A DNA stretch of 20,339 nt from a virus, in the IMG/VR virus record IMGVR_UViG_3300025141_000998, positions 1 through 20,339 of that record; one strand, given 5' to 3'. Of the stretch, positions 1 to 7,279 are shown piece after piece. Both the position numbers and the translations under genes were made by a program. Positions within the stretch are counted from its first letter, which is position 1. Every line of letters starts with the position of its first letter. The notes beneath the pieces were generated by a model. It was not told where the DNA came from. It saw only the letters and a program-made list of their open reading frames with translations, and searched no databases.

Positions 1-382
1 CCGATTGGGCCTGAATATATAACAGATTTTCTAAGTTACAACCCCCGCTTTCCAAAAAATATGGGTCAATAGCACTTTCAGAATCAAAGTAAATTACATC
101 AATGCCCATTTTTTGAGCATTGGCGGCGACTTGCGCTGCCATATAAGATTTACCCGTTGCTTCTAGGCCGGCGATCTCACTGATTTTGCTAACGGGAATA
201 CCACCCCACTTACCACGACGAACGATACCATCTAACCATTTAGAGCCAGTTGGAATAAATTCGTTAACTTCAGTTGGGTTCTCGTCATTTAAAGAAAACG
301 CCACGTTGGCGCCTGCTGTTTTATTAACCAGTTTTTTCATATCAGCAATGCTTAATCGGCCTGCTGTGCTTTTCTTAGCCAT
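1..382 (-). CDS. uvsX: UvsX/RecA-like recombinase, N-terminal part (gene runs off the window)
   Basis: The first 127 codons are visible; the rest lies beyond base 1. RecA/UvsX proteins form filaments on single-stranded DNA and drive strand exchange for recombination-dependent phage replication and repair. A Walker A loop (GLEATGKS, residues 72-79) is preceded by KISEI and followed by the hydrophobic strand IDVIYFDSES (94-103), which matches the strand carrying the RecA catalytic glutamate. The start is an ATG at 382-380 with GGAG a few bases upstream. The gene follows the gp32-like gene, and gp32 and UvsX act together in T4. A strong hairpin terminator lies between the two, so expression may depend on read-through. 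A bacterial-type RecA or a Sak4-like ATPase cannot be fully excluded from this fragment. Confidence 0.85.
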   Translation of the reverse strand, partial: MAKKSTAGRLSIADMKKLVNKTAGANVAFSLNDENPTEVNEFIPTGSKWLDGIVRRGKWGGIPVSKISEIAGLEATGKSYMAAQVAANAQKMGIDVIYFDSESAIDPYFLESGGCNLENLLYIQAQS

Positions 383-390
383 GTTTCTCC

Positions 391-422
391 ATAAAGCAAA
401 GCGGGGGGCCGAAGCCCCCCGC
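391..422 (-). terminator. Rho-independent terminator after the gp32-like gene
   Basis: A perfect 9-bp GC-rich stem (409-401 pairing with 422-414) closes a four-base loop. In the minus-strand RNA the loop reads UUCG closed by a C-G pair, the very stable cUUCGg tetraloop. The transcript then continues UUUGCUUUA, an imperfect U tract. It begins 8 bases after the stop codon of the gp32-like gene and ends just before the leader of the recombinase gene. It probably ends or attenuates the strong gp32 transcript. Confidence 0.82.
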
Positions 423-430
423 CCGCTCTG

Positions 431-1174
431 TTAGCTTGCTAGAAGCTCCTTGAAGGAGGATTCAATTGAGTTCTCCTTGTTTTGTGCTTGGTATTGCTTT
501 GTTTCCGCCTTCTCTACATCTGACGTTCCATTCCGGTAATTTTCAAAAATCACCTTCACTTCATCAGAAGTCTTCGGGGGAAAGAGAGTCGCATAAGGGA
601 ACTCAGTGCTTACCCACTCATTCGCCGACTCAGCCTTCTCGCTGAGAGCGCTACTGCGACGGCGAGGCTGCAGTTCTGTGGCTGGGAACAAGGCGCCTGC
701 CTTCTTGCCATACTCCATAACGAGATCAGTACCTTCCTTGGGGTCGGTAATATCACCGTAGTCCGGATTAAGCACCAGATTCAGCAACTTCTCATAGACG
801 GTGCGGCTATAGCCCCACAAGCGTGGACCTTCACCCTCGTCACCACGAACGATGACCGGCGAGAAGAAGCGCTGCTTGGCTCGCGTCTGATTGGCGAGCT
901 TACGATCTTCCTCGTCACGAGTGTTATACAACTTCTGAACAAAGTCACATACTACACATTCCTCTCCGTGATTCTTCTTCGGACAAAGAAAGGCCGTTTC
1001 ATCACCGATGCCATAATGGAACCAAAACTCCTTGAAAGGATCGCCATCGGAATCCGGCAGAATACGAATAGTCTGCTCGCCATCCTGTGGCTTCCAGAAG
1101 AATTTCTTCCCATTGTTATCTCGGCTTTGAAGAGCCTTTTGCTTTTGTCGCATTTTATCAAAATTAATACCCAT
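431..1174 (-). CDS. 32: gp32-like single-stranded DNA-binding protein
   Basis: This 247-aa protein is predicted to coat single-stranded DNA at replication forks and recombination intermediates. The diagnostic feature is a gp32-type zinc site: His53, Cys64, Cys73 and Cys76 (H-x10-C-x8-C-x2-C), the same order and near-identical spacing as T4 gp32. A basic N-terminal segment rich in Lys, Arg and Gln (residues 8-28) precedes the core, as expected for the cooperativity region. The C-terminus is Glu/Lys/Gln-rich and less acidic than that of T4. An in-frame ATG five codons upstream (1189) is rejected: its sequence ATGGAGG is itself the Shine-Dalgarno site, lying 8 bases before the ATG at 1174. The gene has its own strong promoter and a leader hairpin, consistent with high and regulated expression. 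It sits between the tubulin-like gene and uvsX. Confidence 0.9.
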   Translation of the reverse strand: MGINFDKMRQKQKALQSRDNNGKKFFWKPQDGEQTIRILPDSDGDPFKEFWFHYGIGDETAFLCPKKNHGEECVVCDFVQKLYNTRDEEDRKLANQTRAKQRFFSPVIVRGDEGEGPRLWGYSRTVYEKLLNLVLNPDYGDITDPKEGTDLVMEYGKKAGALFPATELQPRRRSSALSEKAESANEWVSTEFPYATLFPPKTSDEVKVIFENYRNGTSDVEKAETKQYQAQNKENSIESSFKELLAS

Positions 1175-1190
1175 GTTTTTTTCCTCCATA

Positions 1191-1212
1191 GAAGTGGCTG
1201 TATTCCCACTTC
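1191..1212 (-). promoter_or_regulatory. Leader hairpin immediately before the gp32 ribosome binding site
   Basis: A perfect 7-bp inverted repeat (GAAGTGG/CCACTTC, extendable by one G-U pair in RNA) encloses an 8-base loop. The hairpin ends two to three bases before the TATGGAGG ribosome binding site. T4 gp32 represses its own translation by binding a structured leader in its mRNA. This hairpin is in the right place for such an operator, but no pairing that would make it a pseudoknot was seen. Confidence 0.55.
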
Positions 1213-1230
1213 CGCATGTTTACTTACTAT

Positions 1231-1258
1231 AGTATAGCAGATTCTACGGTTCTGTCAA
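1231..1258 (-). promoter_or_regulatory. Strong sigma70-type promoter for the gp32-like gene
   Basis: On the minus strand a perfect -35 box TTGACA (1258-1253) is followed after 16 bases by TATACT (1236-1231). The TGC just before the -10 box gives an extended -10. The -35 box overlaps the last codons of the upstream 282-aa gene. The predicted start near 1224 gives a leader of about 50 bases containing the hairpin and the GGAGG site. Confidence 0.82.
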
Positions 1259-2092
1259 CCATTTTTCCATGCCTTGTACCAAATTAGTATAAGATACAGT
1301 GCACGCATAACTATTCTCATGATAGGACTCTGCGACTGCAAATGATACAGTTTCAGATTCCATTTTTAATCGATCTGTGTGCTGGTTAATTAAGGACATT
1401 AAATTTTTATTTGTGGTTAAGTCGTGGTTAGTCAACAAATAAAATATTTGTTTTTCCCGAATCTCCTGCAAATCAAAAAACTTCTCTTCTTCTCCTGTTT
1501 CGATATTGAAAAGTCCAATCGTGCATATTCTATTTATCGGATTAGGAGAGAGCAGCTTATCAATTATCTTATCTGCGTGGTGTAGATAATTCAATAAATG
1601 CACAGCGTCTACGATCGTTTTACTAATTATCTTAGAGTGCTCCAGAACGGGCACATCGCCTATAATGGTTTCCACTTGTTTATAATCTACCAAGTAAATT
1701 TTTTCAAAAAGCCCAGAGCGTGCATATTCTTGAAGTACCCCAAACACCATTCGTTCTATCTTTTTCTTGTAGGTGTTCAATAAATTTAAATTGGGTTTTA
1801 TATACAAAATATTGATTGAACGATCTTTTATTTGCTCCAAAATACGCAAAGCATAGGCGCTTGTTTCTTCTGCCCCATTTAAAACAAAAATAACTGGCTC
1901 TTTATCTATTTGTTTTAACGCCTCAAAGTTAACTTCGGCGTGCTCTGCATCTTCCACCTTTTTTATAGAAGGCAAACTAAGACCATCGGATTGGTTGTAT
2001 CCCTCCTTACAGTAAAAAATATCATATTGAGGATAAGTGCCAAACGTGGCAGCTAGCGTACAGGCCTCATTTCCCAATGCTATAACATTCAT
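1244..2092 (-). CDS. 282-aa protein, possibly a degenerate tubulin/FtsZ-fold protein
   Basis: There is no confident family match, but the layout resembles the FtsZ GTPase domain. It opens with a beta strand and loop (VIALGNEACTLA, residues 3-14) in the place of the FtsZ T1 loop. After a spacer comes a strand and loop (VIFVLNGAEETSAYALRIL, 67-85) where FtsZ has its Gly-rich T4 loop. Then INILYIKPNLNLLNTYKK (93-110) parallels FtsZ VAVVTKPFNFEGKKR. A long helix follows, then a strand plus helix (KIYLVDYKQV, 131-140) parallels LITIPNDKLL. The nucleotide-binding glycines are largely lost, so GTPase activity is doubtful. The start codon overlaps the polymerase stop (ATGA), so the two are probably cotranslated. 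The -35 box of the gp32 promoter lies inside its 3' end. It could instead be an unrelated Rossmann-like protein. Confidence 0.42.
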   Translation of the reverse strand: MNVIALGNEACTLAATFGTYPQYDIFYCKEGYNQSDGLSLPSIKKVEDAEHAEVNFEALKQIDKEPVIFVLNGAEETSAYALRILEQIKDRSINILYIKPNLNLLNTYKKKIERMVFGVLQEYARSGLFEKIYLVDYKQVETIIGDVPVLEHSKIISKTIVDAVHLLNYLHHADKIIDKLLSPNPINRICTIGLFNIETGEEEKFFDLQEIREKQIFYLLTNHDLTTNKNLMSLINQHTDRLKMESETVSFAVAESYHENSYACTVSYTNLVQGMEKWLTEP

Positions 2093-3279
2093 GATACTTT
2101 CCCCAACGAACCAAAATTGCTTCCTACGCCCACATTTGCTTTAAAGGCGCCCAATTCAGTTTCGGAAAATGTTTCAATCATCTTTTTTAATATCTCCTTA
2201 TCTTCATTGGCGAAATCAACAATGAGAGAATCATGAATAGTAAATGCTATTCTCGATTTGCGCCCACTTAAAAGCTTATATAAAGCTATTGCCCTTCTCA
2301 AAAAAAGATCTGACGTGGTGCTTTGTATAATATAATTTAATGCGTGAAAGTCGTCCGCTTCTATTTTTCTACCAAATGGTGTCGTTACTATTTTACCATC
2401 CCAATATTTTTCTTTAACGGCGAATCGGTCATAAGCTCGATTTGCTAGGCAATCTTTAGATTCCGAATTATATAGCCAAGCAAATATACGCTCCTTGGCT
2501 TCTTTGCGCGTAACAAGGCCCCTAAACACATTTTTTGCGTTCCACTCGTGGATGTCTCCCTCTGGTTGTTCTTTGCCGCACAAAGCCAACAGAGTTCGGA
2601 GTTCTGCTGCGTTGAAGTCGAGTTCTACAAACAAATCGTTCTGAGGTTCGATTCCTTTTCGAAATTCTTTTTTAAGTGTCAATATCGGAAATGAGCCACT
2701 ATTTGTCGTCAAGCGCCCCGTGCGCGTTCCATACATGTTATAAGAGATGCGACCCTTTGAACTATTAATTTTTTTGATTAAATTTTTATTTGATTTACGG
2801 GACAGCAACACTGCATCAATATTGCCCATGTTAAACTTTAATGGTTGATCTTTTATGTCAGAAACAAGCATTGTTAAATCGCGTAAAAAATTATAGTTGT
2901 GTGGTTTTTTGTGCTTCTTTAAAACATGTTGTGTAATTCGATTTTTGACTTCAAAAAACTCCAACAAAAAGTGTTCGGGGACCATGTCATAAAAACAATG
3001 CTCTTCCAAAGAAATCTGGGCATGTACAAAACACTTTAAATATGCCTTCATTCTTTTTGAAATCTGTTCCCACCTTTCCTCTAGCACAGAAGGGCACACT
3101 TCCCCCAGAGAAGCCCCGTGGCAATATAGCTGGGCGTATTCAAGATCCGCGTCGGGGAAATTTGTTGAAAAATTCCACGTCCCATCAAATTCCGACATAT
3201 CGATATCGGATATAATTTCCCCATTATAATATATTTTATTACAAAAACTTTTTTGATCCGCTGGCTGGAAACACTTCAT
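2089..3279 (-). CDS. polA: Family A DNA polymerase, polymerase domain only
   Basis: At 396 aa this protein carries the palm and fingers of a Pol I-type polymerase. Motif A is DFNAAELR, with catalytic Asp221, Glu226 and Arg228. The O-helix keeps the exact Pol I spacing R258-x3-K262-x3-F266-x3-Y270, although the usual following Gly is Asn271. Motif C is IHDS with Asp350; the usual Glu after it is Ser351. A TGRL signature (187-190) corresponds to the Pol I TGRLSS segment. No Asp/Glu exonuclease motifs are visible in the first 170 residues, so proofreading must be absent or come from another gene. The split polymerase of Rhodothermus phage RM378 is a known precedent. T4 itself uses a family B enzyme. 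The ATG lacks a Shine-Dalgarno site and lies at the predicted transcription start. The stop overlaps the next gene. Confidence 0.9.
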   Translation of the reverse strand: MKCFQPADQKSFCNKIYYNGEIISDIDMSEFDGTWNFSTNFPDADLEYAQLYCHGASLGEVCPSVLEERWEQISKRMKAYLKCFVHAQISLEEHCFYDMVPEHFLLEFFEVKNRITQHVLKKHKKPHNYNFLRDLTMLVSDIKDQPLKFNMGNIDAVLLSRKSNKNLIKKINSSKGRISYNMYGTRTGRLTTNSGSFPILTLKKEFRKGIEPQNDLFVELDFNAAELRTLLALCGKEQPEGDIHEWNAKNVFRGLVTRKEAKERIFAWLYNSESKDCLANRAYDRFAVKEKYWDGKIVTTPFGRKIEADDFHALNYIIQSTTSDLFLRRAIALYKLLSGRKSRIAFTIHDSLIVDFANEDKEILKKMIETFSETELGAFKANVGVGSNFGSLGKVS

Positions 3280-3285
3280 GTGTTT

Positions 3286-3314
3286 ATATTAGCACTGACG
3301 TGCCTTAAAGTCAA
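3286..3314 (-). promoter_or_regulatory. Sigma70-type promoter predicted to give a leaderless polymerase mRNA
   Basis: On the minus strand TTGACT (3314-3309) is followed after exactly 17 bases by TAATAT (3291-3286), preceded by TGC as an extended -10. The -35 box overlaps the TGA stop of the 1322-aa gene. Seven bases after the -10 box is the A of the polymerase ATG, so the transcript would begin at or within a base or two of the start codon. Confidence 0.6.
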
Positions 3315-6300
3315 CCAGTTTTTACATTATTATCACGGCCGGCGACAAAAACCATTCCCCACGGTGGCATCGAAGGGTTATTCAAAACAACAGGCCCTTG
3401 TTTGGAATCGAGAACATCCACTACGTTCTTAAGGCCGGACTTCTTCTTAAATATTTGATACTTGACTCCCGCTAAAATTTGAGCATGATAAACTGCTTTT
3501 TCAATAGAATCACTGCACGTATTCCAATAAACTTTTTGATTTTCAGAACAATAAGCTCCACACTTTCCCTTATTAGTATATGCACTACTAGCCATGCCGC
3601 TGCTAAATTGATCGCAAGAATCAACATCAAACCACGCTGCGCAATCTTTATAAGTTTCTAGAGGCTTTTTTATTAATTTAGAATTGAGGGAGGCACATTT
3701 AGCTTTACACGACTTTTTAATATATTCGTTGTCTTCTGAAAATGCATCGACACACTTAATATAACAAGAAGCATCCGTAATATATTTTTCCGTAGAAGCA
3801 AAGATGGGATCGGTGGCCCACTCAGCGGAAATTTTCTGTTGTTGGGCTATCGACAAGTTTGCTATAGCGGCATGACCTGTGGCCCTGTGGCCAATTCTAT
3901 ACCAGCCCTTGCGCGCTTGCCACAACGATTCGATGGTGACCGCCGTTCTTTCATATTTATCCGACCAGAGATTGTCCCATGTGCCGGGGATGGTCTTACA
4001 TTGCCACCCGTACCAGTCGTAAGTATACTGAGCCTTGGATACATTAGGGTTATAATCTGCCTTCATCCAATAAAAATCATAAGGGTCAATCCAGAATTCA
4101 TAGCTCCAACCGCTGTTTGGGGGGCTATAATCAGGTAAATATTTTTGAGGGTGCACGCAGCGTGTCCAAACACCAAAACCCTCACACTCATCCGGGCCTT
4201 TGCATGGGGTCTTCTTTTCTGGTGGGCAATGGGCTTTATCATAGCTCTTAATACCAGTCCACCGCCACGTAACGACGTTTTGTGCATATGGAACTGCAGA
4301 AGACGCTTTAGTCCTCCACAGTTCTACCCGATATTCATCAACGGGAATATAGGGAGCTTTCTGTGGCAGTTGAGTTATTGGTGTATCTGTTACACAACTG
4401 GCTCCCCCCAAGTATATGCCACTTTCATTTTTGTTCCATGGAATCATTTCTTTATGGGAAACACTGTGTTTAGTGCAATCTGGGTCTTTATATTGAAAGG
4501 CCGGATCGAATGACCAATTCTTGCATGGAAGTGCACACCATGCATCCATGTCTGCGCTGGGGCACTTACAAATTTCCGTAGAACAACCACCCAATGTAAT
4601 GCACGACCCAAACAATGCTTTCTTCTCTGGCGTGCAGTCTAAATTACTTTTGCAACTCTCTTTGTGATGAGGCCCCCCCGCGCACTTATTATTCTTACAC
4701 GGGAAAAGGACTTCTTTCTTTTTAAATTTCTTATCCAAACACTTAAGAACACACTCAGTCATTTTAGAGGCCGCTTTCTTTTGTTCTTCCTCCGAGGCGA
4801 CCGCGATGTCGCCGCCGGTGGTGGGCCCGGGCGCCGGATAAAGCTTTTTTTGACACTCCACCCTACACGCGCCTTCTTCTTTTGCCCACCACCATGGAAC
4901 ATAATGAGTAGTTTCTCCTGTTGTTGGATCTTTGTCGCCCGTTCCTCCGGGGCCGGTTTTATCACGGATCCCGTTAAATTTTGTTTTCCACCACCCATCA
5001 TAATCCCAGTCCCCGCCGGGTGGCTTCCATGGAGATCCAAACGGCGGGGGTTTATCCGGAGGGCCCGGGATGCGCTTCTTGGGGACGCCGGGGAACGGCG
5101 CATCACAAGCTTCTGGCTCCAATGTTGGTACAAGAAATCCCTCTGGCGATAAACAAATACGGTCCAGAAGAAGTTTTGGTTTTTCAAAATTGTCCCATGT
5201 TTCCTTTAAAAGAAAAAAAATGTTCTTTTTAACATTTTTTAGCCATGTATCAATCGGCAAGTTTTGATTGCTGGGGGTTCCAAAGATTAGTTCTACAAGC
5301 TGTATTAATCTGTTTTTAATACTTCGAAACTTTTTTTCGTCCTTTGAACTGTTTTCGGCTGCCGTGTACAGCGCGCTAATTTCGTTAAACAACAATTGCA
5401 TCTGCGGAAGGGATATCTGAGTATTATTTTCGCTATTTCTTAACCGCACGTAGTCCTTAACATATTTAATATCGTATAAAGCGCTTCCTTTGAGGGCGAC
5501 CACCTTTTCATCATTTAAAGAACGTGAAGGTCGAACATCTTTCTTAAATTTACTAAAAGCCTTGTTCTTAGAAGTCAAGACTTTCCCTGAAAATGGATAA
5601 GTTTCTATATACTCGCTATAAAACTCAATGGCCTTCGAGGGAAAATAAGAGAAAAACTGATAATCATAAACGTTGTAATAAATGTTTTCATAAAAATGTT
5701 GAGTTGGGGTTGGAACGCCGAACACAAAACTTAGCTGCTTCATAGATCTCTTTAATAGTTCTTTTAAGGTTTTAAATTCTTGTTCTTTCTTGTTAAAAAA
5801 GGGCTGATAGCTTTTTGTTATATTGAATATTAATTCTGTTTTTCCCTTTAAGCCTTGTTTTTTCTTAATAGAGGTAATTGTTCCCGGGTCGTATTTAAAA
5901 TATATTCTTATGGTATCAAGAAGCCCTATATACATCTCTATTTCATTTTCTAGCGCCTCAGTGGCTTCTTCGATCTTCTCACCACGAGCCTCAAGTAATT
6001 TATCAGTATCGGCCTTTAAAGCCTTGGTGTTCTTCAAGTCTTTTAATTTATTTTTAATTGCTTCGGTGTTGTCATCCATTGTTTTTCGGACAATGCGTAT
6101 TAGCTCAAACCATCCGGGCTTGTCGTCACCAGCACTTACATCCAGCTTTTTCATTTCGGCCAGATAATCAACAATAGTATCTTTAATGGCATCCATAAAA
6201 CGATCTGAGGCCACATCAGCTATAAGGCGCCATGGCTTGTTTGGATCAATTGCAAAGCCGCTTTCTCTGGCGGCATATGCATAAGCGGGGTAATTTAAAT

Positions 6301-7279
6301 CCTCTAAAAATTCTAATTTATCAGCATCTGTATTTTCAAGGTTGGTCTCTTTAACATCAAAAGCAAGATAGGAATCATATATATCAGCGCCTAAGCTCTC
6401 AGCGAACCCAGTAAAAGTAAGAGTAATATCATTATTAATTACAAAATCTACAAAAGTTTTATAAAATCCATCGTAATCGCTAATACGCTTGCTATAGCGT
6501 AAATCAAAGCCCGCTTTATTCATAAAACTAGCAAACACCCCCTCTAGGTGTGCAATATATTTTTGTTCTAAGCGAATAGTACTGCTTGGGCCGAACACAG
6601 CTTTCAACTCTGCGAGATGTTTGCTGTCTTTGCTGAGTTTACAACACAGTCCCGTATTGCCGATGGTGTTAAAAGTCTTTTTCATGTTTTCAAAAGCTTT
6701 CGCAACAAAATCAAAAACACAAATGGGAGTATCTCCCTCTTCGGCAATGTTTCGATATATAAAATAATTGGTATAAATAAGGTTATTTTTATTGCACACT
6801 CGGCCGTAAAAAGGCTGCTTGTACCAAGTATCAACCTGATTTACATAGGAAAACGGTTTCTTTTTAATAACCACTTCCCAAAATTTCCCCCCTTGTGCTT
6901 TGGACGTTTTTGCCAATATGGAAATCGCTTCATATCCCTGATATTCTTTGTTTGTGCTTAAGTGTTTAAGTACATCGTCTTTGGCCTTAAAAAGGTCGGG
7001 GTTCAAAATAAGAGTTTTTTCTTTCGGAGATACCTCAAGGCCTCTCGGATAATTTAATTCATTAACTAGTTCTTTATAGTTTTGATGTCCTTCGAACTTT
7101 TCTGCAGTCGTTGCTTCGTTGGAAGCGTTAGATATGTCAGGGTTTTCTTGTTGAAGGAAGTATTTTTTAATTAAGTGAATCCCAATTTGGTCAAACAAAT
7201 CTGCCGGCTCACTAAAATAATATTTTTTAGCTGCGTCAACCTCTTCTGTTAATTCTTCTTTTGTTTTAAACTTTTTCAT
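3311..7279 (-). CDS. Giant two-part structural protein with a cysteine-rich C-terminal half
   Basis: This 1322-aa protein has no recognised family. Residues 1-705 are Lys-rich and mostly helical in character, with a likely coiled coil at 402-450 and only four cysteines. A Pro/Gly/Trp-rich linker (728-800) leads to a C-terminal half with 32 cysteines. These include six CX3C pairs (805/809, 843/847, 915/919, 1172/1176, 1191/1195, 1240/1244) and two copies of C-x7/9-C-K-x4-C-x8/10-C (866-893 and 1018-1041). Such density suggests disulfides or metal binding in an exposed virion part. No signal peptide or membrane segment is evident. The ATG overlaps the stop of the 971-aa gene (ATGA) and has no clear ribosome binding site, so translational coupling is likely. 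As the last gene of the tail/baseplate block it is probably a baseplate, fibre or host-contact protein. That role is inferred from position only. Confidence 0.6.
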   Translation of the reverse strand: MKKFKTKEELTEEVDAAKKYYFSEPADLFDQIGIHLIKKYFLQQENPDISNASNEATTAEKFEGHQNYKELVNELNYPRGLEVSPKEKTLILNPDLFKAKDDVLKHLSTNKEYQGYEAISILAKTSKAQGGKFWEVVIKKKPFSYVNQVDTWYKQPFYGRVCNKNNLIYTNYFIYRNIAEEGDTPICVFDFVAKAFENMKKTFNTIGNTGLCCKLSKDSKHLAELKAVFGPSSTIRLEQKYIAHLEGVFASFMNKAGFDLRYSKRISDYDGFYKTFVDFVINNDITLTFTGFAESLGADIYDSYLAFDVKETNLENTDADKLEFLEDLNYPAYAYAARESGFAIDPNKPWRLIADVASDRFMDAIKDTIVDYLAEMKKLDVSAGDDKPGWFELIRIVRKTMDDNTEAIKNKLKDLKNTKALKADTDKLLEARGEKIEEATEALENEIEMYIGLLDTIRIYFKYDPGTITSIKKKQGLKGKTELIFNITKSYQPFFNKKEQEFKTLKELLKRSMKQLSFVFGVPTPTQHFYENIYYNVYDYQFFSYFPSKAIEFYSEYIETYPFSGKVLTSKNKAFSKFKKDVRPSRSLNDEKVVALKGSALYDIKYVKDYVRLRNSENNTQISLPQMQLLFNEISALYTAAENSSKDEKKFRSIKNRLIQLVELIFGTPSNQNLPIDTWLKNVKKNIFFLLKETWDNFEKPKLLLDRICLSPEGFLVPTLEPEACDAPFPGVPKKRIPGPPDKPPPFGSPWKPPGGDWDYDGWWKTKFNGIRDKTGPGGTGDKDPTTGETTHYVPWWWAKEEGACRVECQKKLYPAPGPTTGGDIAVASEEEQKKAASKMTECVLKCLDKKFKKKEVLFPCKNNKCAGGPHHKESCKSNLDCTPEKKALFGSCITLGGCSTEICKCPSADMDAWCALPCKNWSFDPAFQYKDPDCTKHSVSHKEMIPWNKNESGIYLGGASCVTDTPITQLPQKAPYIPVDEYRVELWRTKASSAVPYAQNVVTWRWTGIKSYDKAHCPPEKKTPCKGPDECEGFGVWTRCVHPQKYLPDYSPPNSGWSYEFWIDPYDFYWMKADYNPNVSKAQYTYDWYGWQCKTIPGTWDNLWSDKYERTAVTIESLWQARKGWYRIGHRATGHAAIANLSIAQQQKISAEWATDPIFASTEKYITDASCYIKCVDAFSEDNEYIKKSCKAKCASLNSKLIKKPLETYKDCAAWFDVDSCDQFSSGMASSAYTNKGKCGAYCSENQKVYWNTCSDSIEKAVYHAQILAGVKYQIFKKKSGLKNVVDVLDSKQGPVVLNNPSMPPWGMVFVAGRDNNVKTG

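Noticed and set aside
1175-1189. Five-codon longer start for the gp32-like gene
   Set aside because: That ATG is part of the ATGGAGG ribosome binding site serving the ATG at 1174.
4145-5232. Plus-strand open frames of 122, 162 and 83 codons opposite the giant cysteine-rich gene
   Set aside because: They overlap each other and the long minus-strand gene, have atypical Arg/Phe/Pro-rich composition and no ribosome sites. They arise from the GC-rich Pro/Gly/Cys coding below them.
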